The notes beneath the pieces were generated by a model. It had not been told where the DNA came from, ran no database searches, and was given only the letters and a program-made list of their open reading frames with translations. The position numbers were made by a program, and so were the translations under genes. A DNA stretch of 64,000 nucleotides from positions 23,976,559 through 24,040,558 of the forward strand of contig NC_064755.1 in NCBI RefSeq assembly GCF_011397635.1, written 5' to 3'. This document shows positions 25,073 to 35,700 of this stretch, piece by piece. Origin of the DNA: Epinephelus fuscoguttatus. Taxonomy: Eukaryota > Chordata > Actinopteri > Perciformes > Serranidae. The first letter of the stretch is position 1; each line of letters opens with the position of its first letter.

Positions 25073-28000
25073 CCTCTGCCTACCCTATTGTCTCATAGCG
25101 CCTCTAATGGTTTTACCACACATGGACAAAAACAACCAATCAGAGCAGAGGAGTCTCTAACACAGCTGTCTATTATGCCAATCACTGCTTGTGAACTGTG
25201 GTCAAACGAGGGAATGCTGGTGAAATGCGAATCAAGATTCCGTTATTGCATTGCATATTTCTCATCCAGGATGTTTTCAGAAACACATTTCAGTGCACTG
25301 TTTACCTGTAAAATGAGAATGTCAAGCCATCCAAAACCTACAGCCAGTAGACTCAGAAATGTCTGGCTTTTTTTTTTTTTTTTTTTGTAATTCAAATTAT
25401 TTATTTATCCATTCAGTCAAATCTGAACAAACTACAACTAATCACGTCATCATTACAGTTCAACAGACAAAAAAGCCTGCCTATGACCTCTTAAAGCTTT
25501 CAACTTCATTGCTGACCCTAGCTAACATGTGTTTGTATGACACAATTTGTAACATGGATTCTTTCCAAAATCTGGAAGTAATGTACTCTTCCAGAATTTG
25601 AGGATCATTTGAGCAGCTGTGACGACTCCTACATTTATCACAACAAGGTCATACTTTGATACATTCGGCAATTCTGTTTAGTCCCCCATAAGGCATAACC
25701 TTGGAGATTTAGGTACCGTCATACCATAGTAGGACTTTTTTGTGTGGAAGAAGAAAGTTGGCTCTCTTCAGTGATGTTTTCAAGCTTTGAGGAAGAGATT
25801 ACTGGTCAAACCAGACTCCCACTGCTTTAAGTTACTCTTAGCTTAATTTGTGATCTCACTTAACCCAAAAGAAATCAGCTGCTTGCCTCCTGCTGGTATT
25901 GGCATTAAGTCATCTGAGCCTCACTTAGATAAACAGAGTACTACACGTACTGCACATGCATTTTTAACAGTTGTTTAAACCTTCTCTGTGGTTTATTTTT
26001 AGTTTTTATGATCAAGACAAATTATATCTGGCATTTCATATCCTGTAGCAGTAGGCATGTCTAGTCTTCATGCTCCCAACATAGCCAGATCACACATGGT
26101 CACGTACTAAGACTATTTTTACTGAAAGGCAAAGTTATTTATGAAGCAGTTCTTGAAACATACTGTATTTTAAAGATTAAAGATACAATATCCAGATTTG
26201 TTTCTAACATCATAACCTCTTACCTCATATCACAGGGCATCTTTACAGCTGTTGAAGTTTTTGAGTGATATTAAAATTTTATTGGTATAAGCTAATTCCC
26301 AGGAACTTCTTTAGAAGACTGTCTGCTCCTGTGTGTCTCTATAAAGCTGATTCTCCGCCAGTACATCTGGTTTGTTTTGAATTTTTGGAATAGATAAAAT
26401 GTTTTCTGGCAGACGTGGCAGCAGCATGTGTTTTTGTGTGTGTCACGAGTCAGCTTTTACTTTGGGATTCATAGGGACGTGTGGACAGCCCCGCATTGTA
26501 ACTGTTATTTTTAGGTCAGTCTTTCGGAAGGCACTCTCCAGAGAGGTTGTTCCTTTTTTAAGGCACTTTGGTTTGCTCTTTCATGTTTGTTGAATCATGG
26601 CCAAGGAAAGGTGAGCTACTGGAGCTAATTATTACAAGGTCTTTATTACATGACAGTGGCTTGTTATGTTTTTGATGATTAGCACCCTATATGGCCAGGT
26701 CCTGGGTTCACTCCGTCTTGTAAGCCTGTTGCGTTTAGTTTGAGAGGATTGAGATGGCAGAGCTGAATGATGTACACCGGCTTGTGAGGTATTTGCTTTG
26801 AACCTTTTTTCCATATATGGTAAAAAAATAATTATGTTGAATTAGAAGGATAACCAGTGATTAATAATAACTTATTTACCCTTGTCCTGTGTTTTGTTTG
26901 TTCAGGGCTCTCCTGGAAGGCGAGAGAGTGAATATCCAAGATGCTCATAGGAGGGGGACTCAGCATCAGAGAGAAAGAATAATAGGTACTGTATTTGGAT
27001 TTATTTGTTGTTACATGTTGATCACTAGAGTGCAGTGTACTGTAACATTAACTGTATGCTTATTTGCCCTCTTGCTCAGAGTTAGATGAGAAGATTGGTA
27101 CTGCTCTCTATCTGTCTGTCTATCTGTCAAAAATGACAATTTGTGGTTTTACAGGAGGTTTTGTGCAAGTGTATTTCTTGTCTGGTATATACTGTGAAAC
27201 TGGTATACCGCTGCAATCCTACTGGCAACCTCAAATTGATGACAAGACTGAAAAATTCACTGCTTCCAGCCAAATTATATTTTCTAGAGTGGTATTGATT
27301 TTTTGTCTCTTGCCAAGAAAACGAATTAGTGCTTTTCCCAAAATGTTGAACTATTCCTTTAAGTGTCTTCCTAAGTATTCATGCTAACTAATTCTCTGCA
27401 TCAGATATCAAGATGCCTGCACAGCGCCACACTCCAAGAGCTTCCACCTTAACCACCAGACAACATACGGATATCAGGTACACGCCGCCGACTTCAAACC
27501 TGAGAAGATCCCCTGTGCCTCCCTCTGGGTCCATAAGCCCCTCCAGGGTCATCCCCATTTCAGTTGCAGGCAGAGCTCGGCATCAGAGTCCTGCATCCAG
27601 AAGGGACATGATCTCATTCACCAAAGCTCGAGCTGCTGCCTCTGCCCCTGCCCCAGCCCCTGCCCCTGCCCCTGCTACCGCCGCCGCCGCCAAAGATAAA
27701 CAAACAGGCCAGCGTGAATACCAAATGAAACCACATGCGCAGAAAACAGCAGCAGAGGAGAAAACTGTGGAAATCAAACAGGTCTCTCGCGTCGAGAACA
27801 AAGCCAGTCCCATCAAGTCCACCACTACTGAGACAAGTTCAGTGAGAGTCGTGTCACCGCCAATGATGAGCCTGAGCACGAAAACTGAAACAGAAAGCAA
27901 GAAGCAAGTGTCAGATGAAAAAGAAAAAGATTATGATTATGGAGGCAAGTTCAAAGATAAAGGGGAAACAGAGTCTATGACGGGCCCAAGTGAGAAAAAG

Positions 28001-29473
28001 ATACTAGACTCTGTGTCTGTAGAGGAGATCATTGAGAAAGTGATAAAACCAGCAGGTTTGGAAGCTGAGGGTAGCTCCTCGGGAGATCCACCGGTAAGGT
28101 ATCATGTGGAGACAACTGAGCAGGAGGATGGAACGATGAAGACAAGGATTGTGTTAGAGTCCAAAGTGGAGGAAGAGCTGGATGTTTCTGAGGACTCTGC
28201 GCTGGATGAGCTACTGAACCAAGGGGTTAAGAAGGCGTCACTGGAAGATATCAAGGACACAGCAACAGGAAGCATGATCAAGAACCTGCTAAGTGGCCTG
28301 CAGGCAAATGAGAACTTGGAAAATAAGTCTGTCAATGTAGAAATCATCCAGGAACAGGTGGAGTCTTACAGTGATGAGGAGATTGAAGTTGAGCAGAAGT
28401 CCAGATCTAGTTTCTATGAGCCCTCCACGACATATTTCCAAATCGAGGAGCTAGAAAACGTCCCTCATGACACTCACGTTCAGAGGAGTGATGGTGATGC
28501 CATGAAAACCTCCATGACAGACACAGATAGTTACAAGGGTGGATCTGTGCAAGTTCAAGAGGTGTCTAGAGAGAGTGAATCTCCCTATTTCTCCCATGAG
28601 CAAGAGCCTGACGAGTATTTTGTCTCCACCCCAGATGGTAATCTCTCTGAAGCCGAGGAGGGTGTTGGCATCACCTCATATGGCCATTATGGTATCGTAG
28701 ATGATCTGTCAGATGAGCGGTATTATCAAGATGAAAGCCCTCTCCCGAAAGGAGTGATCGTAGAGGAAAGTGATGAATACAAGTTCATGTCAGGTGATCA
28801 CTCATTTATCAAGGAGAGCTTCCCGGAGTGCATCATTGAAGAAGAGGTTCGCGTCTCTCCTGTAGTGCAGGAGTCGGTGCTTGAGTTCCTGAGAGAGGAC
28901 TCTTTGGAGCCGAAGGAGCAGCTGAAGGGGGCTCTAGAGAAGCTACAAAGCTCAGTGTCGGGTCCGCTGAAGGAGGAGTTGGCTTTCCTCACAAAAGTGA
29001 GCAGAGAAAGCCCAGAGAATGTGGCTGTCAACGTCAAAAAAGTGCAACAGTCAAGCGACAACGGCACCATGACTATAGTTGCAGAGCTGAACGTCTCTCA
29101 AACCCTGGAAGACTCTGGGCTGCTGGAGGCAGGAGGTGATATATCTGAAGAGCAGATCATGGCAGCTCTTAAATCTTCTAACCTGGGGAAAGCCTTCCAG
29201 GGTGGGGCAGGAGGGGGATACAGTGTCAGGGTCTCCAAAGAAGAGGATGTGGGGTATGGTGAAGAGTTCCAAGGCTTTACTGATGAAGGAGAGTCTGCGT
29301 CTGAAATTACTGAGAAACACATAACACTGAGGCCATCAGAAAAGTCCTTTACCTTTCAGATGGGCGCACAGGGCGGCCACGCTGAGGCGACCTCACCGCA
29401 AAAGACCCCGATGATGATTTCAGAAGAGGAGAGAGTTGCAACAATATACCTTGAAAGCCCGACAGATGATTAG
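21400..29473 (+). CDS. synm: Synemin, intermediate filament protein
   Basis: Synemin co-assembles with desmin or vimentin and links filaments to the dystrophin and adhesion complexes in muscle. Coding exons: 21400-22197, 24427-24551, 26906-26985 and 27405-29473, giving 1023 aa. The ATG has A at -3 and follows in-frame sequence with no better start. The short head leads into coil 1A (LNSRLAQYLSRTKQLEQEN), the coiled-coil rod fills exon 1, and the rod ends with LLQVKMDLGMEVAAYR then ALLEGE (residues 308-314) across exons 2-3. This matches the synemin form of the IF end motif. The tail has a Pro-Ala low-complexity run (residues about 414-430), acidic stretches, the synemin-like YFVSTPDGNLSE and a C-terminal SFTFQM. 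Human forms have about 1253 or 1565 aa, so this tail is short. All exon phases join; the intron 2 donor (GTGATG) is weak. The human neighbours, PGPEP1L and TTC23, flank it here too. Confidence 0.96.
22964..23294 (+). mobile_element. hAT-type MITE carrying a transposase start remnant (synm intron 1)
   Basis: The terminal inverted repeats are CAGTGGTTCCCAACTGGT and its exact complement at the other end. The flanking 8-bp duplications are TGTTAGAG (22956-22963) and TGTTGGAG (23295-23302), 7 of 8 identical. Inside, ATGGCCAAATGCAAGTATGA reads MAKCKYDAKY, which resembles the N-terminus of ZBED5-like hAT transposases. It is therefore an internally deleted derivative of a coding hAT element. Confidence 0.85.
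24872..25340. mobile_element. Probable TTAA MITE with internal TA tract (synm intron 2)
   Basis: It starts TTAAAGCTGTAGTAGGTAAC, a common left end in fish MITEs. The right end is not clear, ending somewhere near CCTACAGCC at about 25340. The TA microsatellite is inside. Confidence 0.5.
24986..25069. repeat. Long TA microsatellite (synm intron 2)
   Basis: About 84 bp of TA with one CA interruption near 24999. Length in an assembly is unreliable for such tracts. Confidence 0.95.
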
Positions 29474-30437
29474 GAAAGAATTTGGTTAGAAATATTTTCA
29501 AACTGAGTACTTGCCAATGTAACTTGTTGAAGTGCACATTACAGAGGTTTTCCTGATGCAGCACTCCACACACACAAGGCGTTAATGCTGGTTGCAGACA
29601 CTGTAATAATGCTTTAAGCTCTGCAAAACATTTTACATCTAACTGATTTTGCTGCGCTCTTTTACTGTACCTTAGACTGTGCCACCTAAAACTCAGTGTA
29701 CCTAACGTTCGGTTACACTGATCTGATGAGCGCATATGTTTAATGGTATTAACTGTGGCAATGCTACTATTACAAATACTGAGTGCTAACTAATATTTGC
29801 TAGTTCGCGGTAGGATTGTAACATCTCCGTATAGTGGCAACTTTCCATGCTGGTCGATACTAATGGAGTGCTGCGCTGGTATGTGTTAACATTTTTACAG
29901 CTTGCAGTTCATCTTTAAGGAGATCTGTTTACTCTCTCTAGATTTCTCTATTTTTGTACTAACCTGTGCTGTACATCTTAAACAGCCCTTTCTGTAGTTT
30001 ACAACACCCCATCAAACCAGCCATCACATCATGTGTCTGCCATGGTGTTGAATCTTTGGCAAGCCAACATATGCCAGTTGGAGTTATGAGGTGCTGTGAG
30101 CTATTTGCAGATTTGGGCTTTCATTTTTCTTTTGACTTGGGCACTGCTGCCAAATGGAATTGTTTTAGTATATACTGCATCCTGGAACATGGTAGCTTAT
30201 TTGAAGCAGTAGTCAGAATATAGTGTACAGAGTATAGTGAAGCTTGTAGCTGAGGACAGTACAGCGGAAGTGGGGAAAAGGTGGTGATTTGTCTTAAGAA
30301 ACGTAGCAAGTTTTGAATGCTAATATCAGAGAGTAGTGCAGGTAAATGTGGCACTTAAAAGTGGTTGTTAGGTAACTTACAAAGTTGGTTATTTTCAGAT
30401 TTTTTTTTTAAAATTTACTCACAATTATAAAATCCAA

Positions 30438-30690
30438 TAGTGGTTCCCAACTGGTGGGTCGTGGTCCAACAGTGGGTTGCCGGCTCATTCTGAATGGACC
30501 TTTTATTTTGAAGTGCTGTTTCCTGCTGTAGAGTAAGTGACTAACAGATAGCTACTTGACAGAAACAGCAAACTAGTTCAACGACATAGCCAAACGCAAG
30601 AATGTACCAAATGTATTAAACTGTGTGGACCTTGAACTAATGACTAAGGACAAATCTTAACCCTGAGGATGGACCAGTTGGGAACCACTC
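30438..30690 (+). mobile_element. Second copy of the hAT-type MITE, further deleted
   Basis: It has the same ends as the copy at 22964-23294 (TGGTTCCCAACTGG and its complement) and the same interior around the MAKxK remnant, but it is about 80 bp shorter. Both outermost bases are mutated and the target duplication is not clear. It lies in the synm-ttc23 intergenic region. Confidence 0.8.
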
Positions 30691-30944
30691 ATCTAACACA
30701 TAGAAAAAAATAATTGCCCCATATATGACCAAAGCAAGATTAGATGATCAGTGTTATCATAGTGAAATGTGTTTGTAAAATGTGTATCTTTACATGGTGT
30801 GTGTCCATACCATACGTTTCAAATTTCCCAACAGCGACCATTTTGATCTGAACATGTGATTTGGGAAACACCAAAAAAGGTTGTCAATTTGAAAAGCAAA
30901 TAGTGAGATGAAAGAATGAAGAATGAAAAGAGGTAGTGGAAAAC

Positions 30945-31301
30945 TAAAGGTATACTATGCAGGAATTGCTGCCTACTGTTTGTAAGCAGTATCACCAACG
31001 AAACTGCTGAAAGCTATACTGCGTTTTTTGCCCTGTGTGCGCAATTTCCACAGCTTTGTCTTGGATGCATGCTGCTTGTGTTCTGGCACCTGGTCACTAC
31101 CTTTTTGTAATGTCACGACCTCATCGCACGCTGTGCCGAGAAATATCCCAATACATGTTCCAATACAGAGAGAGCAGAGTCTCTGTATATAAATACACCG
31201 CCACACACTTCTAGTGGGTCATAAGTAATGACCAAGAGGGATTACTTCTGTATGAGTCTATACACTGTTTTTAAGAAAATTCCTGCACAGTATACCTTTA
31301 A
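30945..31301. mobile_element. TTAA-type MITE, 'TATACTATGCAGGA' family, copy 2
   Basis: The left end TAAAGGTATACTATGCAGG and right end CCTGCACAGTATACCTTTAA are inverted copies. The right TTAA is intact and the left is CTAA. Confidence 0.8.
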
Positions 31302-31878
31302 TGAATTAAAAGGATTCAGTGATGGTGTTGTTAAAGGAAATATAGTCACATGTGTTTTTGATGTACAGTGAGTCTTTTTTGGACGCCATTTTGCTTGTAG
31401 ACGTTTGTTGTTATCACAGTGTTGGCTTGAAGGATTCACCTTTGCTCACACATACGAGTGTGTCCATGACCGTGACTATTTTTGGATCATCAGCTTAGTG
31501 GCATTGACTGACTGTTCATTATGGTTTGTTGTGTTGTGTGTACTAGTTGCAGAGGCAGAAACGGTCCACTGTGATTTCAGTCTGGCTACGTGCCTTTCAC
31601 ATTTTGTGTAACTGGCTGGAAAATGTATACTTTGTTACTATTGGGTAATGTCCTCACAGATTGGCTTGTTAGCACTAACTTGTTGAACAATTGTGCATAA
31701 AGCAATGTTTAGTGTGAATGCCATGCTTTTATAAATATGTTCTTTGTTTGAAATCTATTGAATGACATCTCATCCAAAAAGACTTTGGATTTAAGTGCCC
31801 AGATACAGCAAATTCTCACCTGTAAACTTCAGAAAGTTCAACCAAAATACTATTACATCAGTGCACTTAAATTGTGGC

Positions 31879-32257
31879 TTAAAGGGACAGTTCACCCAAA
31901 AATCAAAAACACCTTTCCTCTTACCTGTAGTGCCATTTCTCAATCTATAACATTTTGGTGTGAGTCGTCAAGTGTCTGAGCTATCAGCTGTAGAGATGTA
32001 CCGTCTCTCAAAATAAAATGGAAATGGATGTGCCAATGGTTTCTGTAAAGAGACGCTGCTGTCGAGTTTTCAAATGGATGTTTTTGGTGCTTTGAGTTCC
32101 ACAGGCAGAGTGCCATCTAGTTCCATTATACTGTAGAGACGGCAGACATCTCTATGGCCAGTATCTCCAACACTTGCTAAAACAGTCTAGACTGATAAAT
32201 AGCACTACAGATAAGAGGAAAAATGTTTGATTTTGGGGTGAACTGTCCCTTTACTAA
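31879..32257. mobile_element. TTAA MITE, 'GGGACAGTTCACCC' family
   Basis: The left end TTAAAGGGACAGTTCACCC and right end GGGTGAACTGTCCCTTTA form long inverted repeats, and the interior is about 340 bp. A longer relative lies at 43680-44496. Confidence 0.85.
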
Positions 32258-32441
32258 GGAATCTGTTAACTTACTGTGTGTATGTACACAGTGTAACCTG
32301 GATGTGCCATTTCATAGCATAAAAAATGTCTAAGTCAGCATACAGAAAATCTAATGATGTATGAAGAATGTGTATTGAGTCCAATCTTGTTTGTCACCAT
32401 GGATAGTCCAACATCATTGCTTTTATTGACATAACATGATT

Positions 32442-32447
32442 TTTATT
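32442..32447 (-). terminator. Likely ttc23 poly(A) signal
   Basis: On the minus strand this reads AATAAA, about 290 nt after the ttc23 stop codon; a second copy lies at 32422-32427. Either would give a short 3' UTR that ends before the synm side. Confidence 0.5.
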
Positions 32448-32736
32448 TAACAAATGACATTATTGCTTTGGTGAAAAAGGTTCCAGCCCTTCTTTGGAAA
32501 TTGATTCATATCTTGACACAATTAAAACCTACTGTGGGTATGATTTCTGAGTGTGAGTATTTCTTTAATGCTTAGCTAACTTATTTCACTTAATGTACAA
32601 AATGACATGATTGGACATGATATGTACATTTGGAGCATGTTCTCAGCAGTGGTAGCTGCCTGTTGCATCTGAGAGACAAACTTCTTAAAAAATGAAAGTA
32701 GTTCTTGGTCAAAATACACATGCATAAAAGAACCAG

Positions 32737-35700
32737 TCAGGAGTCAGACATTGAGTTTCCATCAAGGCCACAGGATGCTGAGAGTGTATGACGTTTTGTT
32801 TTCCTTGTACCTTGCCTCTGCTGTCTCTCAGCCACCTCTGGTGCCCTGCAAAACAAACATCACATGGTTGTGTGACTAAAACATGCACTTGTCTGTCATC
32901 TTTTCCTCTAATTTAATAATACAGGGTTCCCACGCATTTTTACAGATGAATTTTCTAAACTCTTTCATTATATTTTACCCCATTTTCCATAACTTAATTC
33001 AAGTAGTTAAAAATGAGCAGTTCTATATAGCGATACAACCATACATTATTATTTGCAGATAAGCGAACTGCTAGTGCTCAACAAATTTACTTGCTCATTT
33101 GACATTCCTGCCGCCAACTAGCTGCAAATGCCAATAGACCTGCATATACGGGTACTTTGCATAATGGCAAGGCCACGCCCCATTTGGGGGGATTAAAAAT
33201 GTTTCTTTAGATTTCATTGCAACTCTTTGTGTTTTTGGACTATAATTTTTCACATATTTGTATCCATTTATTTCTTGTGAAACAACCTTGCCTGAACCTG
33301 TGCGTATAAATTAAGGTTGACTGCTGTCATGTCCCGTCATTCTTCCTACATCCAAGTGGATTAATGACCCAACACATTGGCTGGATATTATAGATCCCTG
33401 GATGACAATACCTGATGATCACGTTGGGCTCAGGGTTGTCTGTAAAGAAATAACCTGCTAATAGCCACATGTTTAAAATAGGTTAGACTTACATTCAGTT
33501 GGAGATGACAGTCAGATGCAGCTATGCTGAATGTACTGCAGCAGCCTCCCACTCAAGCTAACCTTAGCTATCCATCTGTCACAAGCATCATTTAAAGTAG
33601 TGATGTACCACACATACAGTGAGCATTAAGGTATCTTATGTGCCTTAAATCTCAGTGTGAAAGCCTCGGTCAAGAGGTTTCTGACATTTTCCTGTTTCCC
33701 TACTTATGTGACTGCACATCTTTCCCCAAAAGGGGGTGCGGCCTTAGCGATGACCACCGATCTGGTCTATGTGGATCACATGATACTTGTGACGTTTCAG
33801 TGGTCAAGCAGCGCAGCACTAGATTTTAAATCAGTAACACAAGAAACACATTTTGGATAATGTTAGACATATTTTAGGATGTTTTTAAACATGTTTTAAA
33901 CAATAGCCAAAGCAAAGCATATTCAAACTTCTCTCAAAACATTCTGGTAATTCCAAACCATTTCAAGGCCTGGAAAAGAGTTTTATGTGACTGTGGGAAC
34001 CCTGCTCATACTATTACAGTAAATACATCAGTTGCTTTAATTCATCACCAGGAGAATCAAATGCCTTAATGTAAGATAAAGTACAGTTTCATTAGTTCAT
34101 ACCTTGCAAGCATGTCCACAGCTTTTTGTGTAGCTTTTGTCTTCTTGTGCTGAGGACCATACAACAAACACTGGATCTCCACACACTAATAATCAAAATA
34201 AAAAAACCCATTAATGATAGCACAGTGAGTGGTCAGTGAAAGATGAGAGGCACAACTCACACTCAGAGGGGAGTAAACACTTCCTAGCAACATGTGAATG
34301 CACCAAACATCCCAAAATAACCTCTGTTGCAGCCTAAGGTTTAGATAACACCTGTGCTGACCGCTCGGAGTGTCGGGTCAACAAGGGGTATCTGCTAGAT
34401 TTAAATGAGGGCTCCTAAATCAACAACCCAGGAATCTGAGGTAATTAACTCGACAACTTTAAGACGCAGCCTGAGTATTTTTCCACTCTACATTTAGTTT
34501 CTCTCATATGATTTAGGTCCAATCATATGAGAGTAATGAGCAGTGACTGCTCAGCTCTATGACATCACAAAATATTGCTTAATTTAATAGAATCCAGAAA
34601 AGTCTCAGCTTTAAACCACAAACATATGTGTATGATAACACAGCGTGTGCACGCAATTACGCAATAGGCATGATAAAAGCCTGCCATTGTTTCTGATAAT
34701 GTCATAAATAAGAGGTCAAGAGAACTTCGTTGAAGGAGGGAAAGTGGGAGGTAAAAGTTTCCCTCTTCACCAGGGAGAGTAAAACACTCTGTAATCTGGA
34801 ACACATCCATCTGGCCTCTTGGATGTTTTCGCTGTTGCTAAGGTTGATGTAATGGAAGGGCTTTTTTTTTCAGCAGTGCTACAGAAAAAAAGGGGGAAAT
34901 GTCAAGTGTATGTCTGTGTGTGTGTGTGTGCCATTGTTCTCTGTGTTTTTCTTTGTAGATTGTATGTTCTGTATCTACTGTTTGAGCCAGGTTTCCTTTG
35001 GAAAAACAAAAGTTACTCAGTCAGGTTGCAGATGGTGTCATGATGACAGGAAAAAAAACGTCCTCACATATCTGCTCCGTGTCAGGGTGCTTCACAAAGG
35101 TTACTGGTTGGATGTGGTGTGGAGAGAGTGAGCCCTGATGTGCGCTGTCAGTGCAGAGGGGGACTTGGGCCCCCTCTGCCCTTAGATGTCACAACAAAAC
35201 AACATAGCAACCGAGCTCCTTTACTTACAGGCATGTTATTACTAGCATGAAGAAACCCCCTTTTACTGGTGTATTTTAGTTTGATGAGCGGCAGAACTGA
35301 GCTCATATGGCAAACGTGCAGTCATACTGTATGTGAAAATCAAAAACACATTACATAAGGAATAAAGTAAATCAGTCATAGCAACAGAGGATTATCTGAT
35401 TAACTAAAACGCCTCTGTTTATTTAATACATGTGTGCTCAAAGACACAGAAATGTCACTTTTGTTTCAAAGGACATAATGGCGTGCCTCACTAATTGGGG
35501 TCCGTGTCCCTTTAATTGACAGCAGTTAGCAAACTGCCACTCTCCTTCCAAAGTTGTGTTGCCCATCTGCCAGGCTCCATCCAGACTGAGGAAACACAAA
35601 GTCACTGTGTGTGATATTTTACACCAGGGAGGGCTGCTCCGCACACTGAACCCTTCCAAGATTAGCATGCGACTCTGATAGCACTGAGCTTTAGGGAGTA

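Larger units (their letters stand above)
29474..32441. other. synm 3' flank/UTR and convergent intergenic DNA
   Basis: No gene is seen here. Part of it is probably the synm 3' UTR, but I cannot fix its end: ATTAAA occurs at 32521 and AATAAA at 32012, the latter inside a MITE. Three MITEs lie here (30438-30690, 30945-31301 and 31879-32257). Confidence 0.5.

Noticed and set aside
27583..27900. Minus-strand frame opposite synm exon 4
   Set aside because: It is a shadow of the Pro-Ala-rich synm coding sequence.
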